Origin: Glandiceps talaboti
Lineage: Eukaryota; Hemichordata; Enteropneusta; Spengelidae
Assembly (NCBI RefSeq): GCF_964340395.1
Contig: NC_135566.1
Coordinates: forward strand, 17,322,501 to 17,386,500
Direction: 5' to 3'
Length of the DNA stretch: 64,000 bases
Position numbers and translations under genes: made by a program. Shown here one piece after another: positions 1 through 11,959 of this stretch. Position 1 is the stretch's first letter. Every line of letters begins with the position of its first letter. The notes beneath the pieces are model-generated. The model had not been told where the DNA came from. It worked only from the letters and a program-made list of their open reading frames with translations, and did no database searches.

Positions 1-1215
1 TGTTGCTATATATGTAGTCTTGCTGCCAGGCATATATTCATTAGAATGTTTATCCACTTGCCTATATCCATCTCAGTTTGTACCTTTGTCATTAAGCATA
101 ATGTTGTTGTCATGCTTGGCATACATTTGTTTATTTTTTGAATATTTATCCACTTGCCCAGCCATCCCTGTTGTTATCGTATTTGTATATTGCTATGGGT
201 GTGGTATTGTTTCTAGGCATATTTGCATACATTTTTAGAATGTGCATGTCCACTTCCCTTCCTGATGTTGTTATTTTGTTGCAAAATATACAGGCATTTG
301 AATATTGCTAAGGGCATAGTCAAGGTTGTTCAAGCAACTTGTGTCATGTTTTGTACGTCTGTAGATTGACACCTCTAGAAAACATGCTTATCAAACTTCA
401 GCTTCATTCACTAAGTTATTTTCGAGATGTAAGTTCTTGACTGAAATTAACTTTTTAATATACCTAATTTGCATATAACTTATGTGTTCTGAGTAATTCT
501 TTATCATCACATCCTCACAAAAATCCCTACCAAATGTCAGCCCTATCTGTCAATAAGTTTTGGATTTTTGACAAAAAAGTGTAACATTTGTTAGACCTCA
601 TGTTCATATCACTGATTGGACACAAACACATGCAAAAATTGAAGGAAACCGACTATTTTGCATCTAACTTGTAAATCACTGATTTGATCACTTTCATTTG
701 AAATTTTTGTCATCTACACATCCCAAGTAAAGTCCCTACCTTATATATAAGCAACCAGTCTGGCAGTTTTATACTTGAAGTAGTTCATATCCACACCCAT
801 CTGTACATACATACATACATACATACATACATACATACATACATACATACATACATACATACATACATACATACATACATACATACATACATACATACAT
901 GAATGGCATCATGCATACACATGCATACATACATACATACATACATACATACATACATACATACATACATACATACATACATACATACATACATACATAC
1001 ATACATACATACATACATACATACATCCATCCATCCATCCATCCATCCATCCATCCATCCATACATACATACATACATACATACATACATACATACATAC
1101 ATACCTATCTACCCCCCCCCCCCCCCACCACCACCACCACCACCACACACACACACATATTTCTCCATGAAAGCACTACTGAACCAGTCTTAGTTCAGTC
1201 GTGATCGAGTATGCT
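1..1215. repeat. Dispersed repeat, copy 1 (microsatellite-bearing element)
   Basis: No gene is visible here. The stretch matches 9440-10580 in order and content: an opening segment with lines such as catccctgttgttat, then diverged tandem units of about 165 bp that each contain a tttgcatat-like start, then a long microsatellite, then a conserved end. The end is a hairpin at 1178-1199 (stem ACTGAAC / GTTCAGT) preceded by gcact and followed by cgtgat. Copy 2 has the same hairpin with a different loop. The open frames over the microsatellite are translations of TACA repeats and are not genes. The class is unknown; the layout recalls microsatellite-carrying non-autonomous elements such as DINE/Helitron-like or pearl-like repeats. 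Confidence 0.7.
803..1160. repeat. Compound microsatellite (TACA)n/(CATC)n/(C)n/(CCA)n
   Basis: Long (ATAC)n tract interrupted at about 898-925 by a short unique piece, then (CATC)n at 1025-1060, more ATAC, a run of C near 1111-1126, then CCA and CA repeats. It lies immediately 5' of the conserved hairpin end of the dispersed repeat. Confidence 0.95.
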
Positions 1216-1469
1216 ACAAAAAAGAGAAGAGTTTATCCATATGCCAATCCATCCTTGTTGTTACCCATGCAATACACGGCATATACTCAAACCTGGGCTT
1301 CGCCGCGCCGTTGGGCTGGACTCTTGAAAAATGAAATTGAAATATGATCAATAAAATATGGACCTATGTTACAACACTGCAAGGGTCGTTTTCTTTCTGT
1401 CTGCTAATGCTATTCCTACATCCATTAAGCGCTGATGTAAAAATCACTTAAACGCCATTTCCATATTCT

Positions 1470-1740
1470 AACATCCGATTCTCGTGAAAATGGGAAGTAA
1501 AACAGTATACCTACCAGGAATAAATCAGATGTTGTGTGGTTGTCCGACTTCATACACTATACCGTTAAATTCGAACTACAGTTTAAAGACATGCATCGAT
1601 GAATTCAGGAGCCGACGAGTTATCATCTGAGTGTACGTGTAAGGAAAACACCACAAAGGTCATTTAAACAGCGCCATCAAGTGGTCGCCTCATGGTAATA
1701 ATAGATCACAACTAGGGCGCGTTCAAGAATGGTGCACTGG
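1470..1740 (-). promoter_or_regulatory. Zinc-finger family 5' noncoding exon/promoter block, copy 1
   Basis: About 270 bp shared with 11104-11335 and 15635-15870. On the minus strand the block contains a conserved splice-donor-like motif GTAGGTATAC (1505-1514) preceded by a conserved stretch and by CCACTTGATGGCGCTG. The other two copies lie 2-3 kb upstream of intact zinc-finger coding exons, all on the minus strand. I therefore read this as the promoter and first noncoding exon of a family member whose coding exon is left of the window, or lost. No transcript evidence is available. Confidence 0.6.
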
Positions 1741-1978
1741 GTGGTCTTTTTAAGGTGCATAACATACGTTTCATCAAAATTTCCCTATTTACTCTGAGAT
1801 CATAGCCTATCAAGACATTACTTGGTCTTTTGGTAATAGTTTATTTACATTACAAAAGCTTTATACATTACTTATGTAAGAATTTATATTTAAGAAATAA
1901 AACTGCTACATTTTACATGCGGTAATATATTTTATGATACGTGAAATAATCACACAACTATAATGAATAGACATGTTG

Positions 1979-2291
1979 CCGGTTCCAAGATGCATTGCGC
2001 GTCTCTCCATACAATGCCATGTATTCTGTACGCGCGGAAGGGTTTGCACGCGCTACTCAGGGGGATGGTTGTCACATGACTGTACCCTCCTAGGTTTATC
2101 CGTAAAATCCTTCTCTGTCATTGATGGCGTTTAGTCTTTAAATTTGTTCTATAAAATCACCCATAATTAAAGAGGTCAACATATCTTACCATCATTTCCT
2201 GATGAAAACTGTATTTCAAATGTAATAAAGACAAAAGAATAAATCTAACAAAGTAAGCGACGTCCTCTCGCGCAATGCATCTTGGAACCGG
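1979..2291. repeat. 23-bp perfect inverted repeat pair (possible MITE)
   Basis: The arms at 1979-2001 and 2269-2291 are exact reverse complements over 23 bp and enclose about 267 bp with no coding sequence. The arrangement resembles the termini of a small DNA transposon, but no target-site duplication is obvious. Confidence 0.55.
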
Positions 2292-4514
2292 AAAATCGAC
2301 TACGGAATGTCACGATGACCCTACTTGTAATAGCGAAACTTTGAAAAAACTTTCCGGTAACAATACTTCAGAAAATAGGGTAGGTAGATCGGAATTTTAT
2401 TTTATTTTACTTAAAAGTTACTTCGACCTCAAGATAACATACTCGTCGGCCACAATTCCGTGCGAGTTTGATGAGGTCTGAAGAGAAGTAATTAAACATG
2501 TAAATGAAGACAACTGAAGACAATTATAAGTTACGAAGCCGAACACGTTATATTATATAGACTGCACTGTTATAGTTTAAAAGATCCGGTTTCTCTCTGG
2601 AATACTTTTGAAGAAAAAAAAGTGTGATGAGGCATGAAGGTGTACACATAAGGAAATTGAACTACCATTTTACCTCTTTGCATGCAAAAAAAAAATGTTT
2701 AGGGTAGGCGGCACATATAGGGTCAGTTTGGTTATCGGGAACATACTATTTTTTTTGTATTTCACCTAATTACTAGTATCTAATAAATTTGTGATAATTC
2801 ATCAGCCTCTAAATTATAAAAAAATACATAATTTTGGTAATAAAAATAAACATTGTCTTGAACTATAAGGCCTAATAAAATAAATTGTGTGGTTCCAATT
2901 AAGCTCAAGTTTAGAATATGCGGGGTAGGTAGATTTTTTATTTTATCTTATTTTATATTTTTTTTCTAGTTCGAGTTTTCCGTTTTCCAAATGGTCTCTG
3001 TGTAGTTTATTTCTTCCTATCAGATGTACAGCTATTCCAGATTGGAAGTTTATTTTGTCTTTTTAAGTTGTCAGCATCATTATTTCTCGTAAGACAATTT
3101 TTGCAATTTTATTATTCTCTTCTCGACTACGTAAAAAAAAAGTTTAGGGTCGGCAGTGAAAAGCTAGGTAGGGCCGGGTAAGCAGAAACAAACATTTTTT
3201 TTAGGACTAAGCTTATGTAATCTGTAATATACACCATGTATAGACTATCGTGCAAGGTTCTGGATAAAAAAACTCCACACATTTACAACGTTAACTGTTC
3301 CGATTACCATTTTGGTCACATGACTGGACACAAGCGATAATTAGTACGCTAGATTTGGTCTACTGAGGCAACTTAGCAAAGCCTGATGAGCGAAACGTCT
3401 TGGCCACGAACACTTTACTGTTTATTGTATAAATTATGTAAGTGATGTAAAATAAGACAATTACTGTCTAGATCCAAAGTTTACAAGAATTTAATTTTTT
3501 GTGTTTTCTTAATGTTTTCATACGTGATCAACACCGAAATGAGGTTTTGATATTATAAACGTGTTCTCTTTCTTGTACAATATTATATTCCATGGAGGCT
3601 ATATACGGGACCACCAGTAGACGTCTAGGACCCAGAGGGCTGCGTCTAGTACCCAAAGGGCTGTTCTGCAACAAGCATTTCGATAGGCTGAAAGTTGATG
3701 TAAATAATTTAGTTTTTCTTCCCTTCCATTCCTTATTTATAGAAGCTTTGCAAATATCAGAAATCCAAAGAAACGGTGAAGATGCCCAGATAATATTTGT
3801 ATTCTGATTATTATGACATGTATTGATGGGGTTGAATTAGATTGAATTAGTTGGCAGACAGCTATTTTTCGATTCCCTATCCCATTTCTTTAGTCTTCAC
3901 ATCCAGGACCTGTATTATTATTTTGTATCTGGGAATAAAGTCATATATATATAATGATTTATTCAAACACAGTGGGCCACCGGCCTTTAAGTTAATGCAT
4001 TACATATAACTGTAAATGTTCACTAAGGAGGATGTGATGTGTACTAGAAAGTATTTGTAGATGATATAAAATATCAAAATGATGATATAATTAGCATAAC
4101 AATGCATGGGAAATTTGCGTCCTACTGTGAGAATTACATTATGCCAAAAATTTACAATATTTATAACAACACTTGCATAAAATCTTGAAGTATGTGATTA
4201 TATTTTCCTTCCACTTGCACAGCAACTATGTTACTTCCGGCAGTACTATTAATATTTCCAAGTATTATCTCCAAAGATGGAAAAATTGGCCATTTGATTG
4301 GAGTTGCAGTGACTGTAGACACTGAGAGGTCATGAACTGTAGTGGCAGGTACATTTTCTGTCCACTTGGTACCTTAAATTTCCTTGATACAGTAAGCAAA
4401 GTGCATATCAAATGACAGTTAAGTTGGTCATAATTGTTTTGAAAAGCTGCCAAATCTAGCAAGATGTCTTTTCACTATTGATTGCCTCAGATTATAATTT
4501 TCCAGACTTGCCTG
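2292..4514. other. Non-coding stretch with degenerate dispersed repeats
   Basis: No gene is supported. Segments at about 2690-2770 and 3125-3205 share a pattern (tttagggt followed by a cgg run and a cgggt-ta-cag-aac end) with 38710-38790. Related gggtaggtagat pieces occur near 2380 and 2925. At 3378-3402 there is gcctgatgagcgaaacgtc, a type of sequence often seen near retroelement 3' ends. The open frames of 68 aa (2275-2481) and 71 aa (3592-3807) have no recognisable domain. Confidence 0.5.
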
Positions 4515-4524
4515 TACTACAATA

Positions 4525-4918
4525 AGTCTATGTTCTGACTGGCACCGTATTACATACTCAATGTACTCCATTTACTATCCCCAGTCTAATCCAGGTCCCA
4601 ACGATCGCACAGATTTGTATGCTACTCCTGTAGCGTTCATGTAAACATGATGACGTTCTCGCGTCCTCAAGTGATTTTAGTTTAAACAGACTGGGGAGGA
4701 GTCATACAAACTGTCATGAGAAAGGTCGAAGACGTTTTGTGACGACAGTATGTCAAAATGTCAATTTGTGATGGATTACTACTGACATGCGCCATCCGTT
4801 CTTCGCTCACCATGGGGTTCAAACACACCTGACACCTTCGTTGGGACTTAGACTAGGCTGGGGATAGTAAATGGGGTACACTGAGTACGTAATACGGTGC
4901 CAGTCAGGACATACACTA
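4525..4918. mobile_element. Mutator-like MITE with 80-bp terminal inverted repeats
   Basis: The left arm 4525-4604 and right arm 4838-4918 are reverse complements with about nine mismatches in 80. The 394-bp element is flanked by the exact 10-bp direct repeat TACTACAATA (4515-4524 and 4919-4928), a target-site duplication. Long inverted repeats with a 9-11 bp duplication fit the Mutator (MULE) superfamily. The interior has no transposase frame, so it is non-autonomous. A degraded relative of one arm is at about 58498-58570. Confidence 0.9.
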
Positions 4919-5221
4919 TACTACAATATGCTAATAGTATTGAAGAGAAAAAATGGGGTGCTATTATGCAATATGTGACTTTCAAACATGTATAACCACA
5001 GGTGTCTACAGAAGGAACTCAGACCGGCTTTGAATATCTTCCTGCTCATTGTTTCAAACTGCCATTCTTCTCTGATGTGTTACCTTACATATATTTTCAA
5101 TGGCAGGTGTCATAATTAATATTTCTATTATGCACTTAGTAACATCCATAGTGTAGGATATGACTGACAACCCCAGTCTAGTGTCTGTCCATCAACATTT
5201 CACATTTCTTTGATGGTTGCA

Positions 5222-5300
5222 TACATATATGCATACATACAGACACACACACATACATACATACATACATACATACATACATACATACATACATACATAC
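5222..5300. repeat. (ATAC)n microsatellite
   Basis: Simple tetranucleotide tract, interrupted at its left end by a CA-rich piece. Confidence 0.95.
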
Positions 5301-5496
5301 AAATAAAGCAAAACTTTTCATTTTTGAAATTGAATTTCTTTATAACAGGAGACATACATAGTGGACATAGCTTATTTCAAAAGTAGCTTGTACAATTTTG
5401 AAAGTAGGTGGTAAAAGTTGAATAGAAGTTTGAGGGAGCCAAGTGGGAGGTGGGTATGGGAGGGGGTGTTTTTCCTCTCCACAGCTCCGGCCTCTG

Positions 5497-5692
5497 GAGA
5501 TTTTTGAAATTCAAAGACTAAAAGAATGCTTTCTGGTGTTTTTAACATGTCGAGGTAGTAATAATACAAGGTAAAATACAATGGGGAACAGTGTGGGGGT
5601 CACTCGTAGGTATACCCTAGACATTTTTGAAATTCAAAGACTAAAAGAATGCTTTCTGGTGCTATATTAGCATGTTGAGGTGGTAACAATAC
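5497..5692. repeat. Direct repeat pair of a dispersed family
   Basis: The segments 5497-5570 and 5621-5692 are near-identical (both contain tttttgaaattcaaagacta, then a ctttctggtg core and a repeated aggtggtaacaatac-type end). A diverged third copy lies at 21897-21976 inside intron 6 of the carotenoid oxygenase gene. The short open frames across them on the minus strand are not supported as genes. Confidence 0.75.
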
Positions 5693-5699
5693 TATAACA

Positions 5700-6630
5700 G
5701 AACTCCATGATGCGCGAGTGCAAGTGTGGCATACTCTGGGTATTTGCACAAGTGCTTGCATGTATATGTACATCAAACATGTTGCAAATGTAAGAGGTGA
5801 ACTTAGGGTATTGAGGTGGAGGAATATGACCATACACAATGTCTTCAGAGTCTCAATTTCATTCCAGAAGAATCAGACTATCTGATAATTAAATAACATT
5901 TTTTTAAAACAATCTGACCAGACTTATCACAATTCACAAGTATGTCTAACTTGTACACTTACTACATGCCAAAATGTATGGAGGACTTTAAGTATTTCTG
6001 TTCAATATACCGTATGTCATTATCATAGTTTTTCACTCCTTCTGTATGACACAAGAGCCTTATTATATTCACTTCACATGTCTCAATATATAACAAAAGA
6101 CAAATGACATTTTTGTTCTACTGGGAGTTGAGGAAGTATAAAGGGCTGTTGTGCTGCTATGGATCCATGCCAGAGGTAATAATTGTAAAACGCTTTGAGC
6201 ACAGAGTGGGAAAGTGCTATATAAAATCCAACATTACTATTATTGTTATTACATTTTTGTATTGACCCTCAAGTATGAAGCAAAATGATCTACTTATTTC
6301 TGGCATTTTAATATTTACACACATTGATAAACACACTTCCCATACATTCCATACGTAAATGTGACATAGTTTTGGTTTTTAAAATGGTCATTAAGACAAA
6401 AACATATAACCCATAGTCCATATTTCGGTGTTTCATCAAATGACCTTCATTAGACCATTAATTCAATTATCGCCATTACTGTTAATTCTCATGTGTTTTT
6501 TCAGATGACCACTATTAGACTCGATACCTATTTACTTGCACACTGTCTTTCATTTGTGCATATCTTCATGTGCATTTTCAGAAAAGAACTTTGACAGAAC
6601 CCTTTACCACACCCCTTACATATGAATGAT
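5700..6630. other. Intergenic / 3' flank of zinc-finger gene 1
   Basis: No gene is seen. At about 6185-6250 there is aacgctttgagcacagag, then a gtgctatataaaat stretch and an att-rich tail. This resembles the 3' ends of L2/CR1-type LINEs or derived SINEs. The segment nearest 6630 is presumably 3' UTR of the minus-strand zinc-finger gene. Confidence 0.4.
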
Positions 6631-6633
6631 CTT

Positions 6634-8301
6634 TCATTTAAAGTGTATCCTTGTGTGGACCTTCAGATGGCAATTGCGACTAAACCCTTTACCACACTCT
6701 TTACAGACAAATGGTCTTTCATTTGTGTGCATCCTTATGTGAATCTTCAAATGACTACTGCGGTTAAATGCTTTTCCACACTCTTTACATACAAATGGTC
6801 TTTCATTTGTGTGTATCCTCATGTGAACCTTCAGATGGCTACTATAATTAAAACCTTTACCACACTCTTTACATATAAGTGGTCTTTCATTTGTGTGTGT
6901 CCTCATGTGATCCTTCATATAATTACTTTGTCTAAACCCTTTACCGCACTCTTTACATACAAATGGTCTTTCATTTGTGTGTATCCTCATGTGAACCCTC
7001 AGATGGGTACTGTAATTAAAACCTTTACCACACTGTTTACATACAAATGGTCTTTCATTTGTATGTATCCTCATATGGCCATGTAGATTGCCTCTGTGAT
7101 TAAAGCCTTTACCACACTTTTCACATACAAATGGCCTTTCATTTGTATGTATCCTAGTGTGATCCTTCAGTTTGCTACTGCGCTTAAACTCTTTACCACA
7201 TTCTTCACATACAAATGGTCGTTTACTTCTTGTGTGTATCCTCCTGTGCCTTTTAAGATCACTACTTTGCTTAAACCCATTACCACACTCTTTGCATATA
7301 AATGGTCTTTCATTTGTATGGATCTGCACGTGAACATTAAAATGGCCCCTGTGATTAAACCCTTTACCACATTCTTTACATACAAATGGTCTTTCATTTG
7401 TGTGTGTCCTCGCGTGAACCTTCAGACGGCTTCTGTAATTAAAACCTTTACCACACTGTTTACATACAAATGGTCTTTCATTTGTATGGATCTGCAGGTG
7501 AACATTTAGATGGTCGTCGTGAATAAACCCTTTGCCACACTGTTTACATACAAATGGTCTTTCAGTAGAAATGTTTTCTTCTGCAGTTTCACAGTTGTAT
7601 TTTTGGGCTCCATATCCATTTCCTTCTGGATTAATTCCATCACTAAAACAAACCTGCTGTATCCCTATAGGAAAAGGATTACTGAAACCATCAGCAATAT
7701 GTCCATGAACTCCTGTGGTTATAATATCATAGTTTGGTTTCACTGTTGATTGTTGTTTAGTTGCCTTGTTATAGTCCGGGGCTTTCACAGTACTTAGTTG
7801 TTTAGTTGCCTTTCTAGTCACAGTCAGGGCAGGAAAATCAAGTTCACTTTGATGAAACTCTTCACTCTTAACCTTCCAATAAGTTTGTTTAGTTTCAATG
7901 CTGAAGTCATCTGGTATCACTGCATCTTCTATCTGTGTTTGCATATCCCTCTTCAGCATGCTATTTGAAAAAATGTTTTGTTCAACATAATTTTGTTTGT
8001 TTATAACTTTGACTTGAAAAGGTTCATCAAAATTAAAAAATATATTTGTTGAGTCATGTTTAATGCCTGTAATTAATTCGTCATCATAATGGCCCTGGTT
8101 GTTCTTATCTTCCTGTTTCACCACCATCACCTCCTCTCTGTCTTGTCTCTGTTCTTCATTGTTCACCAAGATTTGTCCATCAGAACAGTAAGGTGATTCT
8201 ACAATGTTACACACAGTACTATTTTCCTGATGTCCGCAATCATTGTTTTCAGGATCTTCTTGTTTGACTACAATCTTCTCCATGTTTGTAGACACTTCCA
8301 T
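6634..8301 (-). CDS. C2H2 zinc-finger protein, 11 fingers (family member 1)
   Basis: A single coding exon for 555 aa. Residues 1-247 form an acidic, non-finger region with SUMO-type sites (VKQED around K13 and K62, VKSE around K145, IKHD at K81). Residues 248-555 hold eleven tandem C2H2 fingers of the form CxxCGKxF-x5-L-xxH-xxxH, joined by HTNERPF linkers instead of the usual TGEKPY. Several fingers share similar recognition positions (Y or R at -1, H at 3, V at 6 in fingers 7, 9 and 11). The paralogues start at the motif MEKI, so the second methionine (codon 8281-8283) may be the true start, giving 549 aa. An acceptor AAAACAG at 8325-8331 precedes the exon. The matching 5' noncoding exon is probably the block near 11151. 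Likely a nuclear DNA-binding regulator with unknown targets. Confidence 0.93.
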   Translation of the reverse strand: MEVSTNMEKIVVKQEDPENNDCGHQENSTVCNIVESPYCSDGQILVNNEEQRQDREEVMVVKQEDKNNQGHYDDELITGIKHDSTNIFFNFDEPFQVKVINKQNYVEQNIFSNSMLKRDMQTQIEDAVIPDDFSIETKQTYWKVKSEEFHQSELDFPALTVTRKATKQLSTVKAPDYNKATKQQSTVKPNYDIITTGVHGHIADGFSNPFPIGIQQVCFSDGINPEGNGYGAQKYNCETAEENISTERPFVCKQCGKGFIHDDHLNVHLQIHTNERPFVCKQCGKGFNYRSRLKVHARTHTNERPFVCKECGKGFNHRGHFNVHVQIHTNERPFICKECGNGFKQSSDLKRHRRIHTRSKRPFVCEECGKEFKRSSKLKDHTRIHTNERPFVCEKCGKGFNHRGNLHGHMRIHTNERPFVCKQCGKGFNYSTHLRVHMRIHTNERPFVCKECGKGFRQSNYMKDHMRTHTNERPLICKECGKGFNYSSHLKVHMRIHTNERPFVCKECGKAFNRSSHLKIHIRMHTNERPFVCKECGKGFSRNCHLKVHTRIHFK

Positions 8302-9439
8302 CCTTCAGCTGAAGAGTTAGGTATCTGTTTTTAAAAATGACATCAGAATTGTTAAACTCAGAATATATATCAGATTCGAGACATCATTCCTTTTAACATA
8401 GCGGAAAAAACTAAATGTGGTTGGATAGCTTCTCCAAACAATGTCATGTATCATTAAAAGTCTGTAAAAGTCACACTATTATCTGAATTTGCCCATTATT
8501 TATAAAAATAATGGAATATAAGTTATAACAATATGAGCGTGGCATACATGTAATATGAATTGTCTGTGTAACTGACTAATATATTGTGAATGCTAGTGTG
8601 GTAGCAAAGGGAGTTACCCCCCCCCCCCCCCCCACCCATATCTTTGCAGTTCCCAATCCCAGCATCTTGACAGTTTTTAAACCATGCATAATACAATACA
8701 CAATCCAGTCCATATGTTTATGTCAAACAAAACAACAGGTACTGTCTTTTGTTCTATATCAACATGGACAATGATACAACATTGTCTTTGCTCATAGATG
8801 GCATGTCAATGTTGTAAATAGTAAAACTTCTCCTATGACACTATACATCAACGTCATACATGTACAAGTAATTCATTAGGACACTAGATCCAGTATCATT
8901 TAACCAGAGACTTGGTAGCTTAGTGTGGTCTTACTTATACTATCTTTAGCTATGGATGTATTAGTGAGACTATGCAGCCATACTCCCATTCTCGCAAGCC
9001 AGAGCACACATTTCAGCTGAAGCAAGGAAATATGTACTCTGGCATCTTTTAGTGTACTTTTCATGATTTTGTTGAAATTATAAATATTCATGAGCAATGA
9101 CATCATGACGATCCGACCAATCAAAGAACATATGTATTCAAAACACAATGCCCCCAAATGTACTCAATGCATTTGGTTATGGACATTGATCGGACACTAT
9201 ATCTACAATATGTCACTGGGAATAAATAAATGACTTTTGGAGATGCAACTGTGAGTAAAGATAAGTTTTATAGGGCCATTTAGGCTAAAATAAATGTAAA
9301 AAGCCAATCAAATTAATAGAATTTTATATGCATGTACACTTTAATAAAAATGTTAAAATCATAAAATAAAGTGTGATAATAAACAACCAAGTACACAACC
9401 TAGTGTGGGTGGGGGGGGGGGAGAGGCACTTGTAACTAG
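8302..9439 (-). other. Putative 5' intron of zinc-finger gene 1, proximal part
   Basis: No gene is seen. It contains a C run near 8619-8632 and a small hairpin-forming sequence at about 8998-9045, where gccagagcacacatttc pairs with ggaaatatgtactctggc. A related gccagagcacatatttc piece recurs at 45811. The sequence tatggatgtattagtgaga at about 8952 recurs as inverted or direct copies near 10590 and 10850. Confidence 0.45.
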
Positions 9440-10453
9440 GATTTATGTATGTATTATCTACATACAATTTTGCAATGTTTATTCATTTGCCTTCCTGTCA
9501 CCGGTGTTATTTTGGCATTGTACATCATTGTTTACCTGTTGCTATTGGCATGGTCTTGTTGCTGAGGGCATTTACATCTTTTAAAATAATGTTTATTCAA
9601 TTGCCTACCCATCCCTGTTGTTATAATTGCAAAAGAAATATATCATTTGACTGTTGGTAAGGATATGGTAATGGTTGCTAGGGCCAACTTTGTAAATATG
9701 AGACACCCACAATTTGCAGACTAACACTTTTAGAATCATAACCAAATTTCATCCCAAACAGTTTGAGAGGTAAAGCGCAGACAGACAGACAGACAGGCAT
9801 TTTACCTTGAACCAACCTGTAAAGTTTGCTAGTACACAATATTTCCAAGCAGCCTCAAGGAGAGATTAATTCCAGTGCCATTTACACAGACTTGTTATAT
9901 TATGCCAAGCACCCCATAGAAAATTTAATGGTTTAATGAGGTCAAGAAAACAATAATTTCTGTACACTCCTATGGCCTAAATATTCCTGACAGACATTTC
10001 ACTGAAAAATCATGGGTTTTTAGTCCTAATTTGCATATCGCTAAATAATGGAATCATCATGCAATTCCTATCACTTGATCTATACATCCCCAAAAATAGC
10101 CCTGTTAAATTTCAGCTAAATTAGCCACAAACCTTTGGATTTACAGATTTTTTACCAAATCAGTGTTACCTTTTTTATCCCTTTGCATATCACTGATGAG
10201 ATCATCATGTCATGAATAATTTCCCAATCTACACACCTATAAGAACGTTCCAACCAAATCTTAGACCAATCTGCACAGTAGTTTTTTAGTTTAATTTTTC
10301 AACCAAAAATAACATTTTTTACACCCAATTCCTAAATCACACATTGGTGGTAAGATCATTTTGATTTGAACAATTTCCAAATTAGACACCAAGGTAATAT
10401 ACCCCAAAATATCATGGCAATCAGTCCACTCCAATGGTTTTTGTTTTTCAGTT

Positions 10454-10521
<68 letters not shown>

Positions 10522-10580
10522 TGCAATGCTTATGGCACTACTGAACCTTGTCAGTTCAGTTGTGATAAAACACTGTGGTA
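9440..10580. repeat. Dispersed repeat, copy 2 (microsatellite-bearing element)
   Basis: Second copy of the element at 1-1215, lying in the putative intron of zinc-finger gene 1. Three diverged units of about 165 bp (starting near 10025, 10190 and 10335) are followed by (CA)n at 10457-10519 and the conserved hairpin end at 10540-10560 (ACTGAAC ... GTTCAGT). The microsatellite occupies the same site as in copy 1 but has a different motif. Confidence 0.7.
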
Positions 10581-10589
10581 CATCATCTC

Positions 10590-10874
10590 TCTAATACATC
10601 TATGGGTTCATCAAAGTTTGCACGTGTAGATGATCTACACCGTACACGTACAGTGTACACGTTCAAACTTTGATATACCTTTGATATTCAGCAACTGCCA
10701 CTAGCACTGTCCATTCTCCTTGGATCGAGTCACAGATCGTACGATATGACAGCTGCTTAAAATGTATACAAGGTTTTACGCATGTGCAATATTGAGCTTA
10801 ATCTTCTAATCTTCTGTTAATCTGTTCGCAATCGTGTGACCATGGATGTATTAATCTCACTAATACATCCATGG
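10590..10874. repeat. Inverted-repeat cluster (possible small MITE)
   Basis: There are two nested palindromic structures. Arms 10611-10628 and 10656-10673 are complementary over 18 bp with one mismatch. Arms 10840-10853 and 10861-10874 (ccatggatgtatta / taatacatccatgg) are a perfect 14-bp inverted repeat with a 7-nt loop. The sequence ctaatacatctatgg near 10591 is a near copy of the latter arm, so the block may be an element bounded by these ends. Confidence 0.5.
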
Positions 10875-11103
10875 TGTGACTCATCGTAAGACAATATTTG
10901 ACAGAATAGACAAAACGTAGGTTGAGTTTAGTGATTTAAAGTTCAGTTTTATATGGTCATTAGCAAGGGTATATGGGTGGATTTTATTCCCCAAAATCCG
11001 TGTGCATGAAACTGTGTGCATGGAATCTGTTCGCAGCCTCGTCGTTAGAGATAGGAACGCAGTGAGTCTTAGCGAGGAACTTCAAATGTCACAGCATTCT
11101 GAA

Positions 11104-11335
11104 CACCCACTTCTCATGAAAATTGGAAGTAAAATATTATAGCATACCTACCCTTGATAACCCAGATGTTCTGAGGTTGTCAACTTGATAAGATACAGCG
11201 TTGAAATCGGTGCTGCTCACTTCGAAGACATCGACGAGTTCAAAAACACCATAAAGGTCATCTAAATAGCGCCATCAAGCGGTAACCTAAGGCAACGATG
11301 GGTCACAACTAGGGCGTGTTCAAGAGTAGAGTGCG
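11104..11335 (-). promoter_or_regulatory. 5' noncoding exon/promoter of zinc-finger gene 1 (block copy 2)
   Basis: Shares the conserved block with 1470-1740 and 15635-15870. On the minus strand, GTAGGTATGC (11142-11151) is a candidate splice donor and CCGCTTGATGGCGCTA (near 11270-11285) is a CTCF-like motif with one or two mismatches. Splicing from here to the acceptor at 8325 would remove an intron of about 2.8 kb. A T run of about 28 follows at 11338-11365. Confidence 0.6.
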
Positions 11336-11366
<31 letters not shown>

Positions 11367-11370
<4 letters not shown>

Positions 11371-11918
11371 ATTTAGATAAAGGCTATTTATTGTATGTAC
11401 ACTAAATATTCCTGACTTTATCCATGGAGGGTCTATGCTTTATCTGAAGGAAGTAAGCTCTTAAAGAGTCATAAATAATAAGTGTGCATCTAATGAATAA
11501 TCATATCTGCATGCTAAGACACATAAGGCAATTAAATAAGTTCGACTGAAAGTACAATAGAGGTTAAAATTATGTGATGTGAAATCATTCTCCAGAACCC
11601 AAAGTTTATGAAAATACCTTTATTAAGTACAGTAAGTTCCTTTTACATATTGTACATTATTGCAAAGCCAAAGCAAACTTAATTTTAAATTTTTTTAAAA
11701 CCCACTCAAACAAACCCTGTTCTACATAGTCTCGGTTACCCAAGCTCTTAATGTTTGAGGCTCTTCTTCTTCACTCGTGGAGGTCTCGTAGGCAGAGCCC
11801 CCCAGCGGCGAGGGTCTGGGTAACCAAGACTATATTCTACATTGATTTTAAGGTATTAAAACAGAAGCTTGCTGATTTTTAATCAATCCATTGGCGTTTA
11901 TGACCGATTTTACGCAAG

Positions 11919-11959
<41 letters not shown>

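Noticed and set aside
769-1204. Open frames of 80-109 aa in several phases on both strands
   Set aside because: They translate the TACA/CATC microsatellite (MYVC, HTYI repeats) and have no other content.
6622-7749. Plus-strand open frames ([16 protein letters not shown] repeats)
   Set aside because: Antisense shadows of the zinc-finger array on the minus strand.
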